Position numbers and translations under genes: made by a program. Shown here one piece after another: positions 1 to 6,045 of a DNA stretch of 8,240 nt. This DNA is from JACQKD01 sp964614265 (GTDB taxonomy: Bacteria > Patescibacteriota > Minisyncoccia > Phycocordibacterales > UBA918). A model generated the notes under the pieces. It was not told where the DNA came from, did no database searches, and was given only the letters and a program-made list of their open reading frames with translations. The DNA lies in NCBI GenBank assembly GCA_964614265.1, contig CAZTKT010000032.1:1-8240 (forward strand), in the 5' to 3' direction. Each line of letters starts with the position of its first letter. Position 1 is the stretch's first letter.

Positions 1-52
1 GATCTGCGAACTACTCAAAGGGAGCTGAATAGTACCCGAAATGTTTCTATTG

Positions 53-60
53 ACCTCCTT
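53..60 (-). promoter_or_regulatory. Very strong Shine-Dalgarno facing the left window edge
   Basis: Read on the minus strand this is AAGGAGGT, a full match to the usual anti-Shine-Dalgarno sequence. It lies 10 nt after the stop codon of the decayed exonuclease tail, so a further minus-strand gene probably starts near here and runs off the window. No ATG or GTG follows before the edge. With a 10-nt spacer the next codon is ATT (42-40), and that frame stays open for 14 codons to position 1. A TTG at 18-16 in the same frame is too far away. Either the start codon is unusual, or the gene is broken. Confidence 0.4.
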
Positions 61-69
61 TTTATAAGA

Positions 70-141
70 TCAACCCCTTCGAAACGCCCCCGGCGAGAGA
101 TATGTCTGCCATTTTTTGTATAGTTCGGTAGTAGCGACAAG
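70..141 (-). pseudogene. Decayed copy of the exonuclease C-terminus
   Basis: On the minus strand the frame ending at TGA (72-70) reads ATTELYKKW, then TYLSP, then RRG and stop. The intact exonuclease at 1696-2421 ends ATAELYKRW, QYLAP, RRG and stop. I count 13 identical residues in 23 aligned, about 71% nucleotide identity over 72 nt, with both stops at the same alignment position. Upstream of about 141 the similarity ends (the catalytic Asp position aligns with Gln) and the frame meets a TAG at 171-169. This is therefore a 3'-end fragment, not a gene. It begins 33 nt beyond the DKNYY stop codon, so the DKNYY gene is bracketed by two exonuclease tails. The fragment may come from an old tandem duplication or from a decayed paralog. 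Confidence 0.7.
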
Positions 142-174
142 CTGCCACTCTGTCCGAGATAAATCGAGCTAGTC

Positions 175-1692
175 TTAGTCATCGATACCGTATCGTTTCA
201 ACACAAAGGTGTAGTTGTCTGCCGGAGCAAAAACCTCATCACCACACCAGCGATAGATGCGATCTTTATCCCGCGAGAAGAAGGCGTTCGTAGTCTTCCC
301 AATAGTGCCGTACCCGAGATAGACAAACGAAGATGGATCAGCACTCAATCCTTGTACCGTAAGACTACCCTCATGAATAACATACACATGATCTTTATCT
401 TTGTAGAAAGAAGTACCACTCACCATGCCAAATTGACACATACCAACAAACTCAAATGTGTCCGTATCAACTGCAAGCCGCACATACTGGTCTGATTTGC
501 CAGCTACCGCTGTCACATAGGGACCTGTAGCGCGGCCGGAATACCCCTCTCGTTCTATATATACACCATCTTTATCTCTTATGAGAGAAACGCCGTTCGG
601 AAATAATGCAAGTGTCGGGAGATCAAAAGCCTCAAGATCAAATAAATAATTGTGCCTATCGTCCTCGCTTTTCACTAGTCGATGACCCCTAAAATATATA
701 TGTGTGTCATCTTTCCCCACATCATCAATGTCAATAACTGAAAAGGAAACAGGATTCGCATCAGGAACAACCACACCCAAATAATAGACATGGTGCGCAT
801 CTTTGGCATACCCACCGCCGATGTACGCAAACGTGCCCGCGTCCGCGTCTGCGACCATATCGCTGTTATAAAAGACATGCTGACTTGTGTGCCGATACCG
901 ATTCTGATCTTCGTCACCACGTACCCTTTCAAGTACTGCCGAATCGTCTCCAACCAATATCGTGTCCTTGAAATAGAAATGCTGGGCATCGCGCGCCAAT
1001 GACTCTCCTTCGACAACCAACGTCTTTGGATCCGCGCCATCAATCTTACGCAGAAAGAGATCGTTCCCGGTCGCATCTACAAAATACACGTGACGCTTGT
1101 CCCGCCAGTAGCTCTGTCCCACACTCATCAGTGTTTCCGGATCAGCATCCGGAAAGATCGTTCCATTGAGGTATACACCATGCTTATCTTTCACCAGACC
1201 ACCAGGAAGTATTTCGAATGTCTTCGGGTCATACACCTCCATGTGTGTTGAACCAGAAAAGACCGCGTATGCATCTCGCGCATATGAGGACCCCAGTGAT
1301 TCGATCGTATCCACATCAGCCCCACGTACTACCCACCAATCATCCTGGCCCTCATCCTGATACACCTCATATACGCAGTGCGCATCTTTATAGTATCCCC
1401 GCAGATACAGACCGTTCTGGTTGAGTTCTGGATCAAGCGAAACAAGGTCCCGACTGTGACCTCCCTCCCCTTTCAACGGAACGCAATTCTCTGACTCTTC
1501 GACTCGTTTCAAAAATGCCTGTTTCGCCTGTGCCGCTCGCTGTACCGACAGACGCATCGCGAAAATATACCAAACCAGGGCAACACATAAAACGACTATG
1601 AATAACGCCCCGACGAGCAGGCGTTTCTTAGCTACATAAGAAGATATATATCCGACCCCCATACTCGAAACAATAGCACTAGGTAGGCACAT
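175..1692 (-). CDS. Membrane-anchored DKNYY-repeat protein
   Basis: This 505-residue protein has one N-terminal membrane segment (about residues 24-46), preceded by Lys/Arg and followed by a long polar part, so most of it probably sits outside the membrane. The outer part carries about eleven copies of a degenerate motif (K/R)D-x-x-x-(V/I/F)-(Y/F), for example KDKHGVYLNG (168-177), RDKRHVYF (197-204), KDAHHVYYLG (297-306), KDDTHIYFRG (327-336) and KDKDHVYV (431-438). Many copies are followed by a 'DxxTF/L' stretch. This is the signature of the DKNYY family, whose function is unknown. The start is supported by GGAGG at 1702-1706 with a 9-nt spacer, inside the end of the exonuclease gene, which stops 3 nt upstream. 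The two genes are thus probably co-transcribed and translationally coupled. Family membership is fairly sure; the role is not known. Confidence 0.8.
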   Translation of the reverse strand: MCLPSAIVSSMGVGYISSYVAKKRLLVGALFIVVLCVALVWYIFAMRLSVQRAAQAKQAFLKRVEESENCVPLKGEGGHSRDLVSLDPELNQNGLYLRGYYKDAHCVYEVYQDEGQDDWWVVRGADVDTIESLGSSYARDAYAVFSGSTHMEVYDPKTFEILPGGLVKDKHGVYLNGTIFPDADPETLMSVGQSYWRDKRHVYFVDATGNDLFLRKIDGADPKTLVVEGESLARDAQHFYFKDTILVGDDSAVLERVRGDEDQNRYRHTSQHVFYNSDMVADADAGTFAYIGGGYAKDAHHVYYLGVVVPDANPVSFSVIDIDDVGKDDTHIYFRGHRLVKSEDDRHNYLFDLEAFDLPTLALFPNGVSLIRDKDGVYIEREGYSGRATGPYVTAVAGKSDQYVRLAVDTDTFEFVGMCQFGMVSGTSFYKDKDHVYVIHEGSLTVQGLSADPSSFVYLGYGTIGKTTNAFFSRDKDRIYRWCGDEVFAPADNYTFVLKRYGIDD

Positions 1693-1695
1693 CTG

Positions 1696-2421
1696 TTAAC
1701 CCCTCCGCAACCCCGCGGGTGCGAGATACTGTCTCCATCGTTTGTATAGTTCGGCAGTCGCAATAATATCACGCACGTTGTAGCGGGCGATTGTCTCATA
1801 TTTTCCCTCCGCAAACAGTGCACTGACATCGTCACCCGTGACACCGCCCGCTTTCGGACTCTCTATCCCAAACGCTCGACAGTACAAATGCAAAGACGCT
1901 TTCCGAAATACCGCACCATAAAAAGAAAGTTGGTCTGCAAGATCGACGTGTTTCATTCCTTTCTGCTGATAGAGGTATCGGCCATCCATTAGATCGCGCG
2001 TCGGCAGTACGCCACAGATCGCCGAGCGAAGGAGGAGAAATGGCATATCAAATCCCCGCCCATTGAATGTCACAAACACGTCGTATGCCTTGGTCCCCGT
2101 CCAAAAATCTTCGAGCATCTCTTTCTCATTCCGTACCTTAAGAATCACACTTCCTTCAGAGAGTTCTTCCGATGTAACTCCCGGCGATTGGTAATACACG
2201 ACACCTTTTGTTTGTTCAAGATCATAGAGCCCAATTGCGACAATAGAGCCCGTCAGAGGAGAGAATCCCAACCCTTCTTTCAGATCGGTAAGTTGTGCTT
2301 CGTGTTCTTCGTCAGACTTTGCGGTGCGATCAATCCACCGCGTCAGCATGTGCTGTGTCGTTTCGTCGAGCGTGTCCCACGCTTCTCCGATCGTTTCAAT
2401 ATCGCATATGAGTGTCCGCAT
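1696..2421 (-). CDS. PolB-type 3'-5' exonuclease (DEDDy, ribonuclease H-like)
   Basis: This predicted nuclease of 241 residues would hydrolyse 3' ends of nucleic acid with two metal ions. The three exonuclease motifs are visible: Exo I CDIET near the N-terminus (Asp7, Glu9), Exo II FNGRGFDMPFL (Asn120 to Asp125), and Exo III YNVRD (Tyr214, Asp218), which makes it DEDDy type. A region HVDLADQL (159-166) also fits the 'predicted exonuclease related to the PolB exonuclease domain' family. No polymerase domain is present, so it is a stand-alone enzyme, perhaps for repair or RNA processing. GTG at 2424-2422 directly precedes ATG at 2421-2419. I chose ATG, and no clear Shine-Dalgarno decides it. 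A -10-like TATGAT (2463-2458) lies upstream with a poor -35. The gene ends 3 nt before the DKNYY gene, and a decayed duplicate of its tail lies at 70-141. Confidence 0.85.
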   Translation of the reverse strand: MRTLICDIETIGEAWDTLDETTQHMLTRWIDRTAKSDEEHEAQLTDLKEGLGFSPLTGSIVAIGLYDLEQTKGVVYYQSPGVTSEELSEGSVILKVRNEKEMLEDFWTGTKAYDVFVTFNGRGFDMPFLLLRSAICGVLPTRDLMDGRYLYQQKGMKHVDLADQLSFYGAVFRKASLHLYCRAFGIESPKAGGVTGDDVSALFAEGKYETIARYNVRDIIATAELYKRWRQYLAPAGLRRG

Positions 2422-2535
2422 CACCCCATGCTACCATTTTTGTCGACCGCAAAAAATATCATACTTTCAACGCATAACACAGGAACTATATGGTGTGGAC
2501 AGAAAATTCCTATTGTCAAATGGTTGTCCGCAGAC

Positions 2536-2817
2536 TTATTTCTCTGAAGCAAGTCTTTTTATAAATTCTTCGAGGCTACACACTAAGTGAGCTGCTGCTT
2601 TTCTATAATCGTCTTTTGACCAAATCGTCTGTTTTTTATTATGTTCGTGATGTATCGTCCAAATACCCATAGGTATATCTATTCCTTGTTCAAACAGTTC
2701 AAATCGGACGATACTTCCTTTTGTTGGAGTTATTTTAACTGAAGCAAGGCCTTTTTCTTCCGCTATCTTCTCCACCAGCTTAATATATTTCTTAAGCGGG
2801 AAGTTGAGCTTCTGCAT
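2536..2817 (-). CDS. Small protein, weakly HicA-like (possible toxin half of a pair)
   Basis: This 93-residue protein is hypothetical. Its predicted order is helix (PLKKYIKLVEKIAEEKG, about 7-23), three strands (VKITP, GSIVRFELF, MGIWTIHHEH), then a C-terminal helix running into SLEEFIKRL. That alpha-beta-beta-beta-alpha plan, the GS-x-x-x-F stretch, the His-rich turn near HHEHNK and the SLEEF tail recall HicA, a small dsRBD-like mRNA interferase. If aligned that way, the catalytic His of the GSH motif is Ile here (GSI), so activity is doubtful. The start overlaps the previous gene by 26 nt and has no Shine-Dalgarno, as expected for translational coupling. GC is about 37% in a counted 60-nt line, against about 57% in one line of typA. 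The gene is real with good confidence; the HicA label is tentative. Confidence 0.65.
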   Translation of the reverse strand: MQKLNFPLKKYIKLVEKIAEEKGLASVKITPTKGSIVRFELFEQGIDIPMGIWTIHHEHNKKQTIWSKDDYRKAAAHLVCSLEEFIKRLASEK

Positions 2818-3154
2818 AGTAGTCAGGAGATTCGATTTTAGCTACCCTGTTTAGAAGCTTGTTTGTCACTTCAATAGAAATAGTGTGCCATTTTTTTTCA
2901 TCTTCAGCATAAGAAAATGGAACATCAGCTAGATGCGATGGTCTGTTGTATTCATGCAGAGCAGAACGATACGAACTAATCATGTCTCGGAGAACCTTAA
3001 CAACTTTTTCCTTTGTCTCTGCCTCATAAGTAATGTCGTAAGGCATTACGAAACCTCGCCACATACCACTTTCTGAAACGTAGGTCACAATCACTGAAGA
3101 GTAAGCAACCTCCTTTTCCTTTCTGCCAATAATTTTATTAAGTAGTTTTTGCAT
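2792..3154 (-). CDS. Small protein, weakly HicB-like (possible antitoxin half of a pair)
   Basis: This is a 120-residue hypothetical protein. After a basic start (KLLNKIIGRKEKE) it reads as strand, strand, helix: SSVIVTYVSESGMWRGFVM, then DITYEAETKEKVVKVLRDMI. That resembles the HicB core, in which a partially RNase H-like fold has strands of the type 'dxxGfxaxxPdi', then 'GeTxeEA' and a helix. No ribbon-helix-helix or helix-turn-helix domain is recognisable at the C-terminus, so self-repression by DNA binding is unproven. The start is well supported by GAGG at 3164-3161 with a 6-nt spacer. The gene is first in a two-gene unit and overlaps the HicA-like gene by 26 nt. Some hicAB loci also place the antitoxin gene first. 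A candidate promoter and palindromic operator lie upstream. The similarity is to fold pattern only. Confidence 0.65.
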   Translation of the reverse strand: MQKLLNKIIGRKEKEVAYSSVIVTYVSESGMWRGFVMPYDITYEAETKEKVVKVLRDMISSYRSALHEYNRPSHLADVPFSYAEDEKKWHTISIEVTNKLLNRVAKIESPDYYAEAQLPA

Positions 3155-3215
3155 AGTTTACCTCAACCCATTCTACCAGACGCTAGAAAAAACCGGGGTG
3201 GGTGGGTGGAACAAG

Positions 3216-3244
3216 AGGATACCATAAGCTACTGCTTTTGACAA
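3216..3244 (-). promoter_or_regulatory. Candidate sigma70-type promoter of the small two-gene cassette
   Basis: On the minus strand a -35 of TTGTCA (3244-3239) is followed after exactly 17 nt by a -10 of TATCCT (3221-3216). That gives a start site near 3209 and a leader of about 55 nt before the ATG at 3154. It is the best-spaced promoter candidate in this intergenic stretch. Its -35 box is overlapped by the palindrome at 3241-3263. Confidence 0.45.
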
Positions 3245-3263
3245 CATGTGACGCACGTGTTGT
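3241..3263. promoter_or_regulatory. 23-bp imperfect palindrome, candidate operator
   Basis: ACAACATGTG (3241-3250), a 3-nt spacer ACG, and CACGTGTTGT (3254-3263) form an inverted repeat with 9 of 10 arm positions complementary. It covers four of the six bases of the candidate -35 box, the right place for a repressor to block the HicB/HicA-like cassette. A hairpin terminator is less likely, because no T-run follows on the minus strand and no gene precedes it on the plus strand. Confidence 0.5.
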
Positions 3264-3312
3264 ATTATTTATATAACTTAAAAATCCTAACCCATAGATA
3301 TAGCCTGTACAT

Positions 3313-3527
3313 GCGGAAACAAACTTTAAAACCCTTGCAGAGTTTCTGGCTGTCTTTAAAGATGAGGAAATTTGCCGTAGATACTTCGAGCAGATGCGCT
3401 TTTCAAAGGGCGACCTCTTCTCACGACGAGAAAGAAAGGTATCTCCTGTGTCGAGCTTTCCGAGCAAGTGGGTGTCTCACAAAAGACGGCCCAGTAGTGT
3501 GCTTCGTAATACGCATACCTCGGGAGT
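3313..3527 (+). pseudogene. Remnant of an IS1595-type transposase, deleted and frameshifted
   Basis: The plus strand shows two transposase pieces in different frames. From 3313, one frame reads NFKTLAEFLAVFKDEEICRR and then YFEQMRFSKGD (ending 3414), the N-terminal block that precedes the CPHC zinc ribbon in IS1595-type transposases. The frame from 3414 reads PLLTTRKKGISCVELSEQ and then VGVSQKTA, matching the conserved 'KKGISSxxLAxxLGVxQKTAW' block, then stops at TAG (3495-3497). A third frame continues VLRNTHTSG to about 3527. The zinc ribbon and what follows it are missing, so an internal deletion near 3410-3415 plus frameshifts have killed it. A start ATG at 3311 in another frame (MRKQ) may be the original, displaced by a 1-nt loss. 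No terminal inverted repeats are identifiable. It abuts the 3' end of the secreted-protein gene. Family assignment is by motif recall. Confidence 0.65.
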
Positions 3528-3528
3528 A

Positions 3529-4797
3529 TCACTTCTGTAGTGCACCCCACACCATATAGGTATTAAGACAATGTTGTGTGAAGTCGATACGCTCAGTGAG
3601 CTCTGACTCTCCCGTGAGAAACCCACCGTATGCGTGCACCGGATCGGCAATCGTAACAAATGTGGGGATGTTCTTAGTGAACACCACCCGGGTGTGATCA
3701 GCAGTACCCACCTGTTGTGACCGCCCTTTTTGAAGCCAGAAAAGAAGCTCGTCGCGATATTTCTGGAGTATCACCGACGGTCGAGCGGTCATGAGCACCC
3801 CGTAGGCAAACACCAGTCCTTCTGTGTATGGACACACGTTGTGGCTAGTCCCGCGCTGGGAGACGAAACCAGCCATGCGCCAGTCAGTATATGCTTGCAC
3901 ATACATGGCGTTGTCCGCACGCGGATGTTGAATAGACAAATCAAAAAGCGCCGCCATTGCCCAGAGGTAGAGTGCGCTATCAAATGGTACTGAACCTCGT
4001 ATGAAGGACACGGTCTTTTCAATAGCTTTTTTTCTCTCTGAATCAGGCTGAAATGCATCGTAGCGAACCAGTGCAAGCAGTGCCTCGCCGGTCGAATATG
4101 ATGATTCCACGAGAGATTGTCTCTCGCGTGCAGGAACGTACGAGCTCTGGAAACCACCCGTGTCTTTCTGCATTGCGGACACAAATGCACCGTATGAAGC
4201 AATCAACGGGGCATAGACGCGAGCCGCAGTATGGTCAGATTCTGCGAGGCGCAGTACGCCGATGAGCGCAAGCGCGGTCGTGCCGAGAGAACACTCGGTA
4301 CTTTTTTCACTACTTCGAATACACCGAAACTTCCTTTGTGCATAGGTGCCTGTCTGCGACAGAGAGGTGAAATACCCAATGGCACGCTCCATCGCGGCTT
4401 CTATGGTTGTCGCATCTCCCACCCTGTGATGGAGCGCTTCGCCGAGTCCATAAAGTGCCCCCGCCTGTCGCACCATATTATCGTCATCAAGGTACTGATC
4501 TTCATACGGTACATACTCGTAGCGAAAGTGTCCGTTCGGCTCCTGCGCCGCAAGGAGCCACGACACACCACTCTCGGTAATTTGCGAGAGTTCCAAAGAA
4601 GAAAGAGGTGGGATACTTCCTCTTGTATTGTAGTGCGCCTTCAATCGCCCCACTTCTGCGACCAGTGCCGCAACCTGTCTCTCGAGTGTCACAGATGGTG
4701 TAGTAGCACTCACGACCGTTGGCGCACCACAAAGAACCAAAGCGCATATCGTACACAGCCGAGAAAGAAATGAGCGAAAAGATGACCGATGTGTCAT
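3529..4797 (-). CDS. Secreted alpha/alpha-toroid protein of unknown activity
   Basis: This 422-residue protein begins with a signal peptide: basic RSSFRSFLSR, hydrophobic LCTICALVLCGA, and a likely cleavage near VVSA-TT (about residue 31). The Cys in LVLC is not a proper lipobox. The mature part is mostly helical, with phrases typical of six-hairpin (alpha/alpha) toroids of the terpene-cyclase/glycosidase type: WLLAAQEPNGHFRYEY (80-95), RQAGALYGLGEAL (110-122), YSTGEALLALVRY (234-246), and a C-terminal block YGGFLTGESE then RIDFTQHCLN (390-411). Substrate and catalysis cannot be told from sequence. Four cysteines follow the signal peptide (159, 169, 322, 409), which fits its place as third gene of an operon with two disulfide-forming proteins. 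Its ATG overlaps the previous stop by 4 nt (ATGA). No T-tailed terminator is seen after it. Confidence 0.7.
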   Translation of the reverse strand: MTHRSSFRSFLSRLCTICALVLCGAPTVVSATTPSVTLERQVAALVAEVGRLKAHYNTRGSIPPLSSLELSQITESGVSWLLAAQEPNGHFRYEYVPYEDQYLDDDNMVRQAGALYGLGEALHHRVGDATTIEAAMERAIGYFTSLSQTGTYAQRKFRCIRSSEKSTECSLGTTALALIGVLRLAESDHTAARVYAPLIASYGAFVSAMQKDTGGFQSSYVPARERQSLVESSYSTGEALLALVRYDAFQPDSERKKAIEKTVSFIRGSVPFDSALYLWAMAALFDLSIQHPRADNAMYVQAYTDWRMAGFVSQRGTSHNVCPYTEGLVFAYGVLMTARPSVILQKYRDELLFWLQKGRSQQVGTADHTRVVFTKNIPTFVTIADPVHAYGGFLTGESELTERIDFTQHCLNTYMVWGALQK

Positions 4798-5357
4798 AGA
4801 GTGGTCGATACCCTACCCCCCTTCCGATAGATAAGAAAAATGATGATGAAAAATAGAAACGTAGTTGCTGACATCAGCGGAAAGGTAATGTACCCAAACT
4901 CAAAGACCAGCCGTTGCGCGCAATCCGCCCCGGCGCCAGCAGTCGGACAGGTCACAAGCTCACTCCCCCCCATCTGCACATAATGTTGGTACAAGCCAAT
5001 GAGTGCGCCCACAACCGAAAGTCCCATCCCATACTCAGCGATCGACATCTCTCGTTCCCCTCTCCAGTTCCTCCATGCACCAATAGCGCATATAATACAA
5101 AGCGAGAACAACAAACCTCGCTGTATCCAACAGAGCCCACAGGGGATCAGTCCAAAAAATTCGGAGTATACAAGAGTCAACACGAGAGACACGCCACTTA
5201 CCACAAAAACAATCGTTGGTGCAAAACGTGCGATGTATGGAAATACGTACGCTTCCTTTAGAAAAAAATATTCTACACAGAGATACACCACCCCCAACTG
5301 CAAAAAGAGTGTGCCAAGTGCCGTCCAGTAACTATACTCCGCCAACGTCATGATCAT
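4794..5357 (-). CDS. DsbB/BdbC-like disulfide bond formation membrane protein
   Basis: This integral membrane oxidoreductase would pass electrons from a thiol partner to quinone, keeping the partner oxidised. The 187-residue protein has about five hydrophobic segments (near 12-32, 46-64, 80-95, 109-127 and 164-182). It carries both expected cysteine pairs: CGLCWIQR (Cys73, Cys76) after the second segment, and Cys137/Cys146 in the outer loop before FGYITFPLMS. The extra first segment is unusual against four-TM DsbB. The open frame extends 28 codons upstream to 5441, but the ATG at 5357 is preferred. It overlaps the thioredoxin stop as ATGA, exactly like the next junction, and the longer version would start deep inside the upstream gene with a polar, unrelated tail. 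Family assignment is firm; DsbB versus BdbC is only a matter of naming. Confidence 0.85.
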   Translation of the reverse strand: MIMTLAEYSYWTALGTLFLQLGVVYLCVEYFFLKEAYVFPYIARFAPTIVFVVSGVSLVLTLVYSEFFGLIPCGLCWIQRGLLFSLCIICAIGAWRNWRGEREMSIAEYGMGLSVVGALIGLYQHYVQMGGSELVTCPTAGAGADCAQRLVFEFGYITFPLMSATTFLFFIIIFLIYRKGGRVSTTL

Positions 5358-5728
5358 AGTGGCAATGTACAGCCCGTCTTCTCCGAAAGAGTCGCGAGCT
5401 GTTGTATACCAGATAGTCGCTCGCCGCCCGAAAGGATCCACGTCGGAAAACCGGTGATACCTGCTTGTTCACAGACTGGCAACCTACCTTGACCGTCTGG
5501 TGTTGAGCATTCTTGGTATGGCAACTTCTTTACCGATCGACCAAAGAGTGCTTTTTGTTCCTGACAGTGCGGACACCAGAACGCACCATAAAACTTTGCT
5601 CCCTTTTCACCGAGACACTGTGCGAACGTATCGTACTTCCCTGGCTGGGTGCGATTCCACAAACCAAAACCGACAAATATAACAATAACCACCCCGATAC
5701 CTATCCCAACGATCTTTCCATGTGACAT
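5354..5728 (-). CDS. Membrane-anchored thioredoxin-like protein with CPHC site
   Basis: This 124-residue protein has an N-terminal membrane anchor (about 5-24) and then a thioredoxin-like domain. The domain has KFYGAFWCPHCQEQ (active-site Cys52 and Cys55) and a cis-proline loop GFPTW (Pro95). Four further cysteines (38, 74, 86, 120) and the phrase ECSTPDGQG resemble the thioredoxin domain fused to, or partnered with, VKOR-type enzymes. It probably oxidises secreted proteins and is re-oxidised by the DsbB-like protein encoded next, whose ATG overlaps its TGA. It is first in a three-gene operon. There is no Shine-Dalgarno before the ATG. A TG-extended -10 ends 8 nt upstream, so the mRNA may be nearly leaderless. 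Confidence 0.85.
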   Translation of the reverse strand: MSHGKIVGIGIGVVIVIFVGFGLWNRTQPGKYDTFAQCLGEKGAKFYGAFWCPHCQEQKALFGRSVKKLPYQECSTPDGQGRLPVCEQAGITGFPTWILSGGERLSGIQQLATLSEKTGCTLPL

Positions 5729-5736
5729 ATATGGAT

Positions 5737-5745
5737 ACTATACCA
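5737..5745 (-). promoter_or_regulatory. Extended -10 promoter element of the disulfide operon
   Basis: On the minus strand TGG-TATAGT (5745-5737) is a TG-extended -10 box matching TATAAT at five of six positions. No good -35 is seen 16-18 nt upstream, which extended -10 promoters can tolerate. The predicted start site is near 5730, only 2-3 nt before the ATG at 5728. Confidence 0.45.
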
Positions 5746-5835
5746 CCCACACGTACCGCAACAAACAGTGTTCGCGTACAGAGCATCGCCCCTATACCTT
5801 TTTCTCTTTTTGCATTACCATACAGAAGATTCACT

Positions 5836-6045
5836 ATGGAACACGAAACATTTTGGACACTTTTGAAAGATCCTGCTCACTGGCAATTCGAGCTGTTTCT
5901 GATATTCATATTTGATGTTCTGATCGGCCTCTTGATCTGGCCACGAGTTCTGCTGTTTTTCAAACATCATAAAAAAGACGACGACCGAATCGATGAGATC
6001 GAGGAACGGCTCCGACGATTGGAATCAGAAAACCCCCGTGCGTAA
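5836..6045 (+). CDS. Small one-TM protein with charged coiled tail
   Basis: This is a 69-residue protein: a short N-terminal stretch (MEHETFWTLLKDPAHWQFE), one membrane segment (about 19-41), then a charged tail KHHKKDDDRIDEIEERLRRLE (43-63) that is helical and probably a short coiled coil on the cytoplasmic side. No function is known to me; small proteins of this layout look familiar from CPR genomes. The frame is open further upstream (to 5722), but those residues are proline-rich and unlike the rest and would overlap the divergent thioredoxin start. ATG 5836 is therefore chosen, with only a weak AGAAG as ribosome site. It is the only intact plus-strand gene here, divergent from the disulfide operon and convergent with typA. 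Its last codons form one arm of a terminator hairpin. Confidence 0.65.
   Translation: MEHETFWTLLKDPAHWQFELFLIFIFDVLIGLLIWPRVLLFFKHHKKDDDRIDEIEERLRRLESENPRA

Noticed and set aside
3183..3559. Open frames on both strands between the small-gene cassette and the toroid gene
   Set aside because: None matches a family as a whole. The region is better explained by a frameshifted transposase remnant plus a promoter.
4726..4740. Possible lipobox (LVLC) in the secreted toroid protein
   Set aside because: The residue before Cys is Leu rather than Gly, Ala or Ser, and a normal cleavage site follows at VVSA.
4231..4773. 180-codon plus-strand frame opposite the secreted toroid gene
   Set aside because: It is antisense to a gene with a clear signal peptide and operon junctions, and its composition is not protein-like.
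5358..5441. 28-codon N-terminal extension of the DsbB-like protein
   Set aside because: The ATGA overlap at 5357-5354 mirrors the next junction, and the extension lies inside the thioredoxin gene with polar, unrelated residues.
5722..5835. Upstream extension of the small membrane protein
   Set aside because: It would overlap the divergent thioredoxin start, is proline-rich, and adds nothing recognisable.
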